DNA of 64,000 bases from Cutaneotrichosporon cavernicola (GCF_030864355.1 NC_083393.1:1178001-1242000); one strand, 5' to 3'. Counted from the stretch's first letter, positions 24,672 through 35,027 are shown. Made by a program: numbers and translations. Notes: generated by a model from the sequence alone, not told the origin.

Positions 24672-25213
24672 ACTGTTGTATAGATAGGACTGGTTGCTTT
24701 TGCATGCAGCATTGTTATGGTTATGTTGTACGGCTGTGAGTGAGTCCGTCCGCGCGTCCGTGATGAAGCTGGGGATAATTGGCTGGCTGATGGGTCTGCT
24801 ATGCTGAAGCTCGGAAGCGAACACGTTTGAGGAAGCCAACCACGGTGGTCTCTGGCTCTCCATGATTAACCAGCCTATCAGCCCATCCTCCTTCGCTCCA
24901 ATCCTACCCAGAAATGATGTTATCATACCGGTCTTACAATATATGTAGTTTTCGTTTACGGAAGGTTCTCAGCAACACCTGGGATGTGTCCCCACAGCGG
25001 CCTTACTGGTTACACCCGCCAGATGATGGCGGAATAAGCTAGGTACCCGAATTAGAGAGATACGGGTTTGGCACGGGTTGAGCGTGCAGCGCCCATCAAT
25101 GCATGGGTGCGTGCGCCCTCGCCCATCTCCCAGAGATGGGCGGCACGGACGCGATAGAATTTTCCGTCGGGGTTTCGCCTACACAACCTCCCCTCCCCTC
25201 ACTCCGACGTGGC
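24672..25213. other. Convergent 3' flanks of DAHP synthase and choline kinase
   Basis: 540 bp between two converging genes, holding 3' UTRs only. Nothing else recognised. Confidence 0.5.
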
Positions 25214-26790
25214 TTACAGCGGCACGCCGAGCGACTTTACCTCGTCGACAAACATCCTGCGCCGCTCGAGCGAGTACTCGAGGTAGTCGAACTCGAGTTC
25301 CTCATTCGAGTCGGGATTGGCGACGTATGCGCGCACCTGCTCCTCGGCGGAAATGACACCCCACAGACACCACATGGCCGCACACGCCGGGCTCCAGATA
25401 CGCACCTCGCGCTCCAGGGCATCGACGCGCTCCTGCGCAATCTCGGCACGCTTACAGAGCTTCTCCTCACCCACAGACATCTGCACGGACAGGTAGGCGC
25501 GGTACCAGTCCTGCCGCTGCTCGAGGGTCGGGTAGTCGCCGTGCCCGTGGAGGAGGTGGGGCGCAACCGGGTCGTGGTAGTTGGCGCGCCACTCATGGAA
25601 ATGGTTGGCAATGTCGTAGCCACGGCAGTTGGGGGCCGCGTACTCGAAATCCACCACAATGTACTTGTGGTGAGGGGCCATACCGGCGGGGATCTCGGCG
25701 TCGAGCAGTAGCAGGTTGCCGTACTGTGTGTCGTTGTGGCTAAACACGACACCCTTGCCCTTGTCAGGCTGCGCCGTCACCCACTGACGGTATGCGTCGA
25801 GCTCCTCGCGCAACTTGTGCAAGCCAAACTGGGCGACCCACACCTCCCACTTGCCGCCAATGCCCTCTAGGACGCTGAGGATCTCCTGCGCAGGCTCGAT
25901 CCAGTCATTCACGCACTTCCAAACTTGCGGCTCCGTCTCCCGGCCCTCGTTGTAGCCGAGGAGGTGTAGGTCTGCCGAGTGTAACTCGCGCATGCGGCGG
26001 GCGATACCGCGAGCGATAAGAGGCTCGCGGAGCTCGGCCGGCACGAGCGCGCGCGAGGGGAAGAACTGCTCAACGCGCCCGTTCGCAAACGTGCCGTACA
26101 TACGAGGACCAAGACCGTACGTCTCGCTGAGGACGTGCAGGATACGCAGCTCCTCGTCACGGCTGATGAGCTGGTCCGTCGACACGCCGTACACCCGCAG
26201 CAGGAGCGTCTGAGGGTAATCGCCCTCGGCCATATCAGGCGGGTTCTCGGGGTCACTGGGAGGCATCGTGGGCGTGAGCATGGGCGACATGCTGGGGCTC
26301 GTCGGCTCGGGGTTCGGGTTGAACGACACGAAGAAAACGGCATTTGTGAGCGCGCCAGACACTTTCTGGAGGTGAATGCTCGAGCCCTTGAGGCTGGGGT
26401 GCGTCCAGCGGGGCACATTGAGGCGGCGAAGGATGCCGAGCACCTTTTGCTTGAAGATCGGGTGGCGCCACTTGCTGGGCCGTTAGCGAAGATGATCCGG
26501 CAATCAGCCGAAATTCGGCAAACCCACCTCGCATCGATACTGAGAGCGACGTGAGGAACACCCTGCACGATCGAGAGGGCCTCGGCAGGCGTTCCCGGGA
26601 CGGTGCTGGGCGTTCCATCCAGCCAAAAGTCGGCGAGCTTGGAGAAGCTGCCGGTCGAACCCTTGCGGAGAATTGGACGACCCAGTCCCGAAGCCCCCAT
26701 TGCCGGCGAGTGAGGGGTGCGTTGTGCGCCAAGCAGAGGCGAGATCGGCGCGCTCAGGTCGAGAGGCTGGGTGGAGGGGGTAAAGGACAT
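25214..26790 (-). CDS. CKI1: Choline/ethanolamine kinase
   Basis: Two exons, 26790-26528 and 26474-25214, encode 507 residues. The N-terminal about 90 residues are a Ser/Pro-rich fungal extension. From SKWRHPIFKQKVLGILRRLN the choline-kinase fold begins. Brenner's phosphotransferase motif reads VFSHNDTQYGNLLLL (about residue 330) and the choline-kinase motif reads YIVVDFEYAAPNCRGYDIAN HFHEW. The glycine-rich ATP loop region is LQKVSGALTNAVFFV. The product phosphorylates choline and/or ethanolamine in the Kennedy pathway to phosphatidylcholine and phosphatidylethanolamine, in the cytosol. A Pro/Ser insertion (SPSMSPMLTPTMPPSDPENP) sits in the N-lobe, a common fungal feature. It is convergent with the DAHP synthase gene. 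Choline versus ethanolamine preference is undetermined. Confidence 0.94.
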
Positions 26791-27802
26791 TATGGTTGAG
26801 ATTGAGAGAGGAGTTTCGATAACGAGTTTGGTCCGTCACAAGACCAGTTTTCGGTAGCGAGGAAGGCTCCGATAGGGGACGAAAAGGCGAGGACGCGACA
26901 GGTGCGGCTTAGGACGGATTAGTTCAAGCGTTCGAGAGCCCGAAGTTACTTTGATGTGATGAGGGTGTAAAGAGTTGAGATTCTTTGCGAGGTGGCAAGA
27001 GATAATATTGGTTGAGAGGAAAGTGATCACGCGAGAGGCAGTGTATTGTAGCCACTGTGTGACAGGTACGGTATGGTATGGAGTTTGTACCAGTAATAGT
27101 AATAGTAGTAGAGCAGACCTAAGACCTTTTGGTATCTTTGGTGAGTTGGTGGCCAATAAGCAATCGATACAAGTCTAGGTAGGATCCGGTTAACCGGGAC
27201 CCTCAAACTCACTTTTGTGGCTTTCCTCCCTCTGTAAGCCAGGAGCACGTGCAAGTCATCACCCCGTATCGCATTCCATTTGATTCCGCACTTTTCCCCC
27301 AATCTTCCGCCACACACTAACACACAAACGATCGACTGTTGGCCGTCGTGCGTGGGGTGGGACCTGATTACATTGACGTCACGCGTTTGCCAAGCCGTCA
27401 CGCGTTGCTTTGTGAATAATGCCACGTGGCACATGAAGCAACGTGAACCCAAAGAGTGCGGAATCAAATATTGAAATGAATGCCAGTGGAATCAAGTGTG
27501 GAGTCAGAGTGAGTGTTCTCGAACGCGATGGAGACTCGGAGATGAGCGGGGCACACACTGGACAGATGAAAGTGAGTGAAGAGATATGTCTCAGACCGAG
27601 GTACACATACGTCGTCATCCAACAAACTCTCCATCCTTGGTCCCACTCCTCACACTTCATCGTCCTCTTCATCCATGCTGTCAGCTCATCCATAACAACG
27701 ACAACTGCTACACCTTCACTCGCCAGCCTGAATCACTCGATCACCTGACCGCGAGCGCCACGGTGCGCCTTCCCTACCTCGCGGCCCGATCGGTCTCACG
27801 AC
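26791..27802. other. Divergent promoter region
   Basis: 1.0 kb between the choline kinase start and the next plus-strand gene. A GTAATA/GTAGTA-rich patch lies near 27,095 and short CT-rich leaders near 27,640-27,800. No coding frame I can support. Confidence 0.5.
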
Positions 27803-28909
27803 ATGAGCGGCCATTTCGGGTCGGCCTTCCCGGGGGGATACCAGCAGCCACCGCTCTTCGCTCCCACACCGACACCCTTCTCACCACCCCGCAAGCGCCG
27901 CGCCGACTCACCGCCGACAGACTTGCAATGGGCGCCACCTGAACAGAAGCGCCGTCGGCCAAACTTGAGCAATGGCTTCGCGACCATGTCGATCTCGCCG
28001 CAGCCCGACGAGCCCAAGCGCTCACAGTACTTGGCGCGGGGACTGAGTACTGAAAGCTCGGACGATGAGTTGGAGCCCACGCGCCTCCCTCCCGGCGGTG
28101 ATGTGGCGGTCGAGGTGCTCTCCGACAAGTCACCCACGTCAATCCGCCACCCCTTGTTCCCGCACAGCCGCTCGTCGTCATCCACCCCACCATCTGACGA
28201 CGATTACGAGTCGGACGCAACCTATCGCCCTCCGCTTGAGCGCGCGCGGCTGCGACAGGCGCATCACACACCCATACAGCCTACTTGGATAGAGCACCCA
28301 GAACAGCCCGAGCCCGCACCTCCTACATTCCAAGGCACCCCAACAATCGAGTTTGAGTCACCGCTTAAACGGAAGCACCTCCGACTCGACGACGAGAGAC
28401 CTGACGCATCCAAGCGGCAGCGGTCGCACATGGATCAGGATGTGGCGATGGAGCCTGTGCCGATCGCTTCTGGACCGGGATGGTACGAGCCGGAGAAAGA
28501 CCGCATTGTTGTCACCTCGCTCTCGAGCCCCGAGTCATCGACCACTCGTTCGCCTTCTCCCGACCCTGGTCCACGGCGGCAGTACTCGTACGAGGAGCAC
28601 AAGCACCTCATGCAGCCGGGCGACGACGGTTTCACGATATCACCCTCACTCCTTACTCACCTCATGACTGCGCAGAGCGATCAGTTCCGCAAGCCTGCGT
28701 TCCATGCTGTGCCGGAACGCGGACTCGTGCTGTACCGTCCTCTCGGGGTTTCGCCTGCCGAAGATGTTGTCCAGAAGTGGGAAGAGGAACCGGGACGCTT
28801 TGAGGTCCTCGACGACGACGAAGACATGCAGACCCAGCCGGCTGGTCAGTGGGGTGATGGCATCACACAGGAATGGGGACGCGGTGATGACGCGATGGAC
28901 ATCGGGTAG
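27803..28909 (+). CDS. Uncharacterised nuclear-type protein, 368 aa
   Basis: A single uninterrupted frame from ATG 27803. I do not recognise the family. The protein is Pro/Ser/Asp-rich and largely disordered. Basic clusters look like nuclear localisation signals: PPRKRRAD (about residue 27), EQKRRRPN (about 47), LKRKHLRL and SKRQRSH. The ordered-looking part is near the C-terminus: RRQYSYEEHKHLMQPGDDGF, SPSLLTHLMTAQ, PERGLVLYRPLG, then an acidic DDDEDM patch and a GQWGD/EWGRGDD end. Codon use matches neighbours. A nuclear or chromatin-associated role is only a guess from the NLS-like clusters. Confidence 0.75.
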   Translation: MSGHFGSAFPGGYQQPPLFAPTPTPFSPPRKRRADSPPTDLQWAPPEQKRRRPNLSNGFATMSISPQPDEPKRSQYLARGLSTESSDDELEPTRLPPGGDVAVEVLSDKSPTSIRHPLFPHSRSSSSTPPSDDDYESDATYRPPLERARLRQAHHTPIQPTWIEHPEQPEPAPPTFQGTPTIEFESPLKRKHLRLDDERPDASKRQRSHMDQDVAMEPVPIASGPGWYEPEKDRIVVTSLSSPESSTTRSPSPDPGPRRQYSYEEHKHLMQPGDDGFTISPSLLTHLMTAQSDQFRKPAFHAVPERGLVLYRPLGVSPAEDVVQKWEEEPGRFEVLDDDEDMQTQPAGQWGDGITQEWGRGDDAMDIG

Positions 28910-29247
28910 TCTATACGGAGAAACACGCGCCTTTAGGAGCACACTGTAGGAGTAGAAATAGTGTTGTCATAGTATGCATTCGGAGCGGAGTTGCGTTGCG
29001 CAAATCCGAATTGAGAAGAACTACCGGGACGATGAAGCTTGTAGAATTGCGCCACGGTTTACAAATAAGCCATATGCACAGTTTCAAACTTGACGATGAA
29101 CAACTGACTGAAAGCAACGACCATTCCCTCTGTTCTCTTCACTTCCTCCGCCATCCCTTAGAACTACCGGGACATGGATAAAGCCTCGGTACAAGCGTAA
29201 GCCGCATCCGCGACGCAAGTGGGGTTTCAAAAGTGGTCCTCGTGGTC
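28910..29247. other. 3' flank before tRNA-like gene
   Basis: 338 bp of AT-balanced sequence between the 27.8-kb gene and the tRNA-Tyr-like element. Nothing recognised. Confidence 0.4.
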
Positions 29248-29357
29248 CTCATCATAGCTCAGTTGGAAGAGGGTCGGTTTGTAATTGGTTCCAACCTGTT
29301 CTCCTTCAATGGAGAGCATTGCGCCGCAGGTCCTGTGTTGGGATCACAGTGGTGAGA
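29248..29357 (+). tRNA. tRNA-Tyr (GTA)-like gene with 37-nt intron; possibly degenerate
   Basis: A cloverleaf can be folded: acceptor CTCATCA (29248-29254) pairs with TGGTGAG (29350-29356) with one G-U; the A-box TAGCTCAGTTGG is perfect. The anticodon loop places GTA at 29281-29283, followed by an intron at about 29285-29321, where eukaryotic tRNA-Tyr introns lie. The variable loop is AGGTC and the T-stem CTGTG/CACAG is perfect. However, the T-loop reads TTGGGAT, lacking the near-invariant C56 and A58, the D-stem has one G-G mismatch, and only a TTT follows as terminator. It may be a decayed copy. Confidence 0.55.
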
Positions 29358-29856
29358 AGCTCCTCTTTCGGGCTCAGCGGGCTTGCGGGGCCTGGGAAGA
29401 GGTGTTGGAGACACCAGAGGTCCGTGTGAGTCGATTGATGAAGGAGTGGTGGTGCTCGATCAGCAATGGTCAGCCTCCCGTCCCTCTCACGCACAGCACG
29501 TCTTTCTCTCCTAAGTCAACCCCTTTCATCTATATTAGGTTCTACTTCAAGCGCGTCCCCATGCATGTGAGAGCGTTCAATTACAATCGCCTACTGATGG
29601 GCGCGACCGAGTCGAAGTGGACGGCCTCCACCGGGCCAATTTGGTTCCGTTGCCACCCAACATACCAAGCTGCGGGATGACTTAGCTGCGGGAGTCTGCA
29701 CTGGGCTGATGATTACCATCGACATTGTCACCTTCCCACCTTAATAACTATCTCCCTCTCTCACCATCGGCCTCGTTCTTTCCCCTACTATCATCAAATT
29801 CACCGCAACAGAATGGCTCTCTGAGCCCTCCATCGGCACCCACGCCGTACCCCGCC
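29358..29856. other. Promoter/5' leader of ETP1-like gene
   Basis: About 500 bp between the tRNA-like gene and the ETP1 ATG. The frame of ETP1 is open upstream to 29725, but only from a TTG codon, so this is treated as leader. Confidence 0.45.
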
Positions 29857-31887
29857 ATGTCCAACAGCGACATCTACTCGATCATCATCGAGATCCATCC
29901 TAATAGCGAGACACCAGACCAGCCAGGCCAGGACTGGCGCCTAGGAGACATCACCGTCGACTGGATCGACTTGACGCGCGACAAGAGTGTCGATCACTCC
30001 TGCGACCACCCAGACAGTCCGTCCACCGCTACTTCACTCAACCCACCTTCCCCCACCAAACGCCCTGTTCCTGGCGCCATGGTGAACAACAGCAGCCCCG
30101 CGAAGCCGCGGACCAAGCCCCGTCGCAAGCGCGAGTCGCGTCCGACGTCTGACATCCCTGAGTTGCCTGACGCGCTCAGCCTCCAGCCGCTACTCGCTCA
30201 CATCGCCGGACCGAACCCCGTGGCGGCGAGCACGTCGTCGGGCGTGACGCACGTCGGCAACGGCGTGGTCCACCTGTTCCGACACGCACCACCAGCCTCG
30301 CTTGTGGCACGTCTCGAGGGACAGAACGGTGAGAGCTCGCATCGCACAGAAGGGTACGCTAGCGAGCATGCCGAGGGCGAGGATGGGAGCCTGGTGGCGA
30401 TCCTAGCTGTACCCGCATGGATGCGCCCATCCGACTTGCTCGAGTTCCTTGGCGGATGGGTCACGTGCCTCGAAGGCGTGCGTATGATCCGCGAGGCGAC
30501 AACGCCCAATCGCTCCATTGTGCTCCTCAAGTTCCGCGAGCCGAGCCAAGCGTCTGACTTCATGGTCATCTTCACCGGCCGCGCGTTCTCGACTCTTGAC
30601 ACGCGCGAGACGTGCCATGCCATCCGTGTTCATCACCTCGTCCTCCACCGCCTCGAGGACAAGCGCACCGACGTCGCCATCCCCGCCTTCCCTCCAAGCG
30701 TGTACGCGTCGCGCGCTGCGGCCCTTCCCGAGCTCCTCTCCGGCGTGTCCAAGGAGCGAAGGGTCGAGCTTCCTTCTTGTCCCGTCTGCCTGGAACGCCT
30801 CGACTCGAGCGTCACGGGTCTAGTGACACTTCCGTGCGCGCACACGTTCGACTGCGACTGCCTGAGAAAGTGGGGCGACTCACGCTGCCCGGTGTGCCGC
30901 GTTAGCCACCTTCTGCTCGCCAGCGCGCAAAAGCAGATCACGTCCGGTCCCGGACCTCGCGGAGGAGGTGAGAACGTCGAACTCGCGCGCTGCGGAATGT
31001 GCGACTCGACCGACGACACGTGGATCTGCGTCGTATGCGGCTCTGTTGGCTGCGGGCGATACTCGAAGGGCCACGCGCGGCGGCACTGGAAGGACACGGG
31101 GCACCAGCTGGCGATGGAGCTCGAAACCCAGCGCGTGTGGGACTACCGCGGTGACAACTACGTACATCGCCTCATTCAGTCGCGGATGGACGGAAAACTC
31201 GTCGAGCTGCCCTCTGCTTCCTCGCTCGCCGCCATAGTAGCTCACGAAGGGCCGCGTCCCCACCGCCAGCTCCCGTTAAACCGTCCGCTTGAGTTTGAGG
31301 ACTCGCCCAGCAGCCAGTCAAGCGAGGGACCCACGCGCACCTCGTCGCAGCATGGCCCCTCTGAGGGTGACGCGGAGAAGATGAGCACGATCGAATCCAT
31401 CACTCTCGAGTACTCGTACCTCTTAAGCAGCCAGCTCGAGGCAATGCGCCAGCACTACGAAGGCGAGGCTGCGACAGCGCGCGCCCGCGTAGCGGAACTC
31501 GAAGCTGCGGCTGCCCGCACTAAGGCAGCCGAGGATGCACGGGAAGCGGCCGAGACTGCCCGTCTCGATGCGGAGGCAGGAAAGGAGAAGGCAGAGCGGC
31601 GTGCCGAGAACGCGCTTCAGCTCTCCCGTACCCTGCAGACCAACCTCGGCTCGGAGCGCAGTATGTCGACTGGCCTCCAGAGCCGCATTACGAGGCTGCA
31701 AAAGGACCTCGAGACGGTGCGGGCCGCGCGTGACTCCAAAGCTGCCGAGGTCGATTCGCTAAATGAGACGGTGCGCGACCTCATGTTCACGCTAGAGGCG
31801 GGCCTCAAGATACAGGAAGGCGGAGGTGATGCTGGCGAGGGGGGGGACCTCCTCGTGCAAGGCGGCAAGAAGAAGAAGAAGAAGTAG
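29857..31887 (+). CDS. ETP1: Etp1/BRAP2-type RING and UBP zinc-finger protein
   Basis: Single exon, 676 residues, from the first ATG in frame (29857). Order: a disordered N-terminus with a basic patch (KPRTKPRRKRESR); a BRAP2 RRM-like domain (about 170-270, VAILAVPAWMRPSDLLEFLGG); RING-H2 from about 307 (CPVCLERLDSSVTGLVTLPC, then CLRKWGDSRCPVC); a UBP zinc finger from about 378 (CGMCDSTDDTWICVVCGSVG, GHQLAMELETQRVWDY); a long coiled coil from about 510 to 640; and a poly-Lys tail. This is the exact BRAP2/Etp1 architecture. Such proteins are E3 ubiquitin ligases that bind ubiquitin through the UBP finger; BRAP2/IMP restrains Ras-MAPK signalling in animals and yeast Etp1 is needed for ethanol tolerance. 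All zinc ligands appear present. Confidence 0.93.
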   Translation: MSNSDIYSIIIEIHPNSETPDQPGQDWRLGDITVDWIDLTRDKSVDHSCDHPDSPSTATSLNPPSPTKRPVPGAMVNNSSPAKPRTKPRRKRESRPTSDIPELPDALSLQPLLAHIAGPNPVAASTSSGVTHVGNGVVHLFRHAPPASLVARLEGQNGESSHRTEGYASEHAEGEDGSLVAILAVPAWMRPSDLLEFLGGWVTCLEGVRMIREATTPNRSIVLLKFREPSQASDFMVIFTGRAFSTLDTRETCHAIRVHHLVLHRLEDKRTDVAIPAFPPSVYASRAAALPELLSGVSKERRVELPSCPVCLERLDSSVTGLVTLPCAHTFDCDCLRKWGDSRCPVCRVSHLLLASAQKQITSGPGPRGGGENVELARCGMCDSTDDTWICVVCGSVGCGRYSKGHARRHWKDTGHQLAMELETQRVWDYRGDNYVHRLIQSRMDGKLVELPSASSLAAIVAHEGPRPHRQLPLNRPLEFEDSPSSQSSEGPTRTSSQHGPSEGDAEKMSTIESITLEYSYLLSSQLEAMRQHYEGEAATARARVAELEAAAARTKAAEDAREAAETARLDAEAGKEKAERRAENALQLSRTLQTNLGSERSMSTGLQSRITRLQKDLETVRAARDSKAAEVDSLNETVRDLMFTLEAGLKIQEGGGDAGEGGDLLVQGGKKKKKK

Positions 31888-32270
31888 TGTTGCTGATGTA
31901 CACTGTGTCACAGGCATTGGTAACCTGGTACGTGGCTGCCATTGACCTTCCCCTCAGTCCAGTCAGCTTTCGGTCCTGCCTTCCTCCTGCCTTCCTCCTG
32001 CTTCCTCCCTCTGCAGCTCTACATCTCTTATCTCACTAACCTTCTCATCTTCACCTCGTTACATCCATCTCTGGTTTCCACCAACGTTCTCCGTGTCTCT
32101 GGTTGTCTGCAAGCCAAAAGTAGGTTTCATGGCCGGGGCTGCTGCTGACCGCAGACATCTCACCGCAAACCTATCGTGACCACCAACACACCTTCCTGGG
32201 CCCGCACCACGCAATCACGTCCACAGGCACTTACAGCCTTCCTTTATTCCGCTGAGGCATCCGGCGCGAC
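31888..32270 (+). promoter_or_regulatory. Promoter/leader of tandem-family copy 1
   Basis: A CT-rich leader with CAGTCAGCTTTC at about 31,962, a sequence shared with the leaders near 33,462 and 33,668. A GTAGGT...GCTGACCGCAG segment (about 32,121-32,155) looks like a short 5'-UTR intron. Confidence 0.45.
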
Positions 32271-33254
32271 ATGTTAGGAGAGACAATCGAAACCCTTGTG
32301 AGACATCGAGAGCAAGCCATCAGCGCGTTGTCCGAGTACATCGCCGATCTCGAGGAGGAAGGTGAACAGGAAGATAGCTGCACCGTGGCGAAGGAGTTAC
32401 TCGCGGTGCAGAAGGAGCTGCTTGAGGGTCTCCGCACAGGAGGCATCAACGCCACGCCCACGGAGTGGCACATGGAGCAGATTGTTTCCGCCCTCACGTA
32501 TCATGTGGACTACGACTTCAAGTTGGCTCATGTAGAGGCTGGAAACCGTGACTCCAGCTTCTACAACGCCCGCCACCATGAGCTCATCCGGCGCATTGTC
32601 TTTACGAGAAGATCTTCCTCGCTCGACTCCGCGGAGCTAGCGACCCCAGTCAACTCTCTCGGATGCCGCCCGGTGCCTCATTAACGCTCCCTTAACGGCG
32701 ATTCTTCGCCCTCACATGAAAGTGTGGTGACTCCGAAAATTGTTGACGACGCCGGGCGTCCAACCCAGAAAAGAAAACCCCAGGTTTTCCCAACCGTCAG
32801 CGAGCTTTGCCAGACCGAAGTTCTCGGTCAGGCCATGGCACTGGCCATCGGCCCTGGCGCTGTTAAGGCGATGGCGGCAGCGGCACACAAGCACCCTCGC
32901 GACGGCCAGGATAGTCAGGAAAAGGTTGGCCCCCAACAGCCGAACCGTCAACTGACGGTCCAGCGTACTCGAAAGGTTGTGCTCGTCGACAACGAGACGG
33001 GAGCCGACCACGCGCCGCAGAGAGCCGAATTCGACACCTCTGTGTGTCCCCCATGAATAAACCTGTCGCGGTGACAGCCCTCTCGGCCGCTGCGCACAGA
33101 GGGTTCGCAGAGTCGAAAGGCTTCGAGGTCCACACACGCGGGTGCTCTGATGACGCCAAGAAATAGAGTTTATTGGGCCAAGATGTAGGAGACTCGCCTC
33201 GAGGCGATGAAGGTGCTCAAGGCGGCTAAGAAGGCAGGAACGTTGCAGATGGGG
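32271..33254 (+). pseudogene. Broken tandem copy of the unknown helical family (copy 1)
   Basis: The intact part, 32271-32684 (137 codons from ATG), is all-helical in appearance and clearly paralogous to the gene at 33953. Aligned landmarks are SALSEYIADL / FALDAYITDL, AKELLAVQKELLEGL / AKGLLTTEQELIEVL, PTEWHMEQIVSALTYHV / PTAWNMRENLTALANHV and ARHHELIRRIVF / EYEAARRTLF. A single in-frame TAA (32682-32684) then interrupts; the same frame reopens to 33055 with further similarity (KVVLVDNETG / KVFLVEDGENEG). The conserved ALSAAAHR block continues only in another frame (33053-33166), and a last LEAMKVLKAAKKAG segment in a third. One nonsense codon plus frame breaks relative to copy 2 point to a decaying duplicate. 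Expression of the 137-aa part alone is possible. Confidence 0.6.
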
Positions 33255-33454
33255 AGGACTCACAATCCTAAAAAACTCAGTGGGCCCGCATCCCAGGCGA
33301 CGCCCGAGGCAATGTTAGGCAAGAAAAAAAACGAGCTGATTGTGGGAAGAATCTGTAATGTATTTTTGGTGCATCCAAGCCCACCGCGGCTGAGAACGCT
33401 CAACTGTCCACGTCCGGGATGGGCCATCTGAAGGCGGGCCTTCCCTTTGTTCCC

Positions 33455-33860
33455 AGTCGAGTCAGCTTTCCCACCAACCTATCCTCCTCTCTGTCCTTCA
33501 CTTCCCTCTTTTCGCTCCATCGCTCCTCTCTCACCCTCAACTCGTTTCCTCCCAATTTCTCATCCTACATCTAGTAAGTGGGACTGTGTACTGCAGCTGA
33601 TGCCTCACAGATATCACTAGCTCCCATGGCACGGACTCAACCTCCCATTCGCTTTCCATTCCCAACCTCAGCTTTCCCACCAACCGAAGTTGCTTGTTCT
33701 CCTTCGCTTATATTTAATTGCTCCGTCTATCGTCTCTCAACTTCACCCCATTTTCCTCAACATTTCCTGGTCGTACAGCTAGTAAGTGACACTCTGTACT
33801 GCAGCTGATGCTTCGGAGGATAGCATCGCGGTGGACCCCTTATCTCCGGTACTTTCCCTC
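33455..33860 (+). repeat. Tandemly duplicated leader/promoter unit, two copies of about 207 bp
   Basis: TCAGCTTTCCCACCAAC occurs at 33462-33478 and 33668-33684; CTAGTAAGTG at 33571 and 33779; TGTACTGCAGCTGATGC at 33587-33603 and 33795-33811. The constant 206-208 bp offset shows a tandem duplication. Each unit contains a GTAAGTG donor and a following CTGATG..AG, as in a very short 5'-UTR intron. The second unit is the leader of the gene at 33953; the first is an orphan whose downstream coding part is missing. Confidence 0.8.
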
Positions 33861-33952
33861 CCCTCAACAGAGCGCCGTTCTGCAGCCTCTACTAGCTTGG
33901 CCTACCGCCTTCCTCTAACAGGCTTACCGCCTTCCCCCAAGCCCAAGACCCC

Positions 33953-35027
33953 ATGCAGCGCACCGAGATGACCGAGAGCATCGCTAGTACTGACTCGGAC
34001 GACTTCCTCCCGTGGCACGGAGAGAACCACCAAACCTTCCTGTCGCACTGCGAGGCGGTTGCCTTCGCCCTGGACGCCTACATAACCGATCTGGCGAAAG
34101 ACGATTCCGAACTCGCCCTCGGTCCGGCCACTTTCGCTAAAGGGCTCCTGACGACGGAACAGGAGCTCATCGAAGTCCTCGCTACCGATGAGGGCGCCTC
34201 TCCGACAGCGTGGAATATGCGCGAGAACCTTACCGCGCTCGCAAACCACGTCTTCAATCTCGAGTGTCTCCAGGCTCGCTTCGAGTCCAGCAACCCGGAG
34301 ATGAGGTTCGAACGCAAGGAGGAATACGAGGCCGCACGCCGTACTCTCTTCAACGAGAAAATCCTCCTAGCTCGATTCCAACGAGCATCCGTACCGGATG
34401 GTTCCCACGACCCGACTGCCCACGACCTCGCCAGCGTCCCTCTCCGCGGCAAGCCCCGGATTCCTTCCCGTGCCGACTCTCACGCTAGCGACAACCCCGG
34501 GTTCGACAAGGAGAAGGGGATGACCCCGACCCAGGACAGCCGCACCAAGCGTTTCCTGAGCGGCATCAAAACCACAGCCCAGACCAAGGCTCTCGTGCAG
34601 GCCAGGAACCTCATGGGACGTGCTGTCGAAGGCATGGAGGCCACCACGAGCAAGCGTGGCCGTGAGGCGGGCGACGGCGAGAACAAGGCGGAGGTGAGCC
34701 CCAGCTTTGTCACAGTTGAGCTGATGCCAGTACCCCAGTAAGGTCTTCCTTGTCGAGGACGGCGAAAACGAAGGAGGCGACGACACGAAGAATAAGAACG
34801 GCAGAGATCATCGCGCGAACATGACGAAGCTCGTCGCACTCCAGGCCCTCTCGGCCGCTGCGCACAGATCCGCGGCGCATGCCATCGCCCTCGGCGCTGC
34901 CAAATTCCAACGCGAGTGGGACGACGTGGCGGAGCTCGAAGAGCTCAGGGCCATCGCGACGAGCATGAAGGAGGCGCGTGGCGCAGCGCTGGAGATGTAC
35001 AAGGCGACGAACGACAAGGAGGCGTAG
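33953..35027 (+). CDS. Unknown helical protein, intact member of tandem family (copy 2)
   Basis: Exon 33953-34693, an intron 34694-34730 (37 nt, GTGAGC...GATGCCAG), then 34731-35027, giving 345 residues. Without splicing, the first frame would stop at 34741 and the C-terminal block would be orphaned. Both parts are kept in copy 1, which supports one gene. An ATG at 33968 is an alternative start. I recognise no known domain. Residues about 20-145 are predicted helices with alternating hydrophobics (TFLSHCEAVAFALDAYITDL, FAKGLLTTEQELIEVL, NLTALANHVFNLECLQARFE). A basic Ser/Thr linker and helix follow (TKALVQARNLMGRAVEGMEA), then a C-terminal helical block, LVALQALSAAAHRSAAHAIA ... LEELRAIATSMKEARGAALE. 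No signal peptide or membrane segment is evident. Confidence 0.65.

Noticed and set aside
23343..24926. 527-codon open frame antisense to DAHP synthase
   Set aside because: It is a mirror of strongly C/G-ending codons in a highly biased gene, starts from a weak context and has the composition of antisense translation (Val/Asp/Leu/Gly-rich) with no family likeness.
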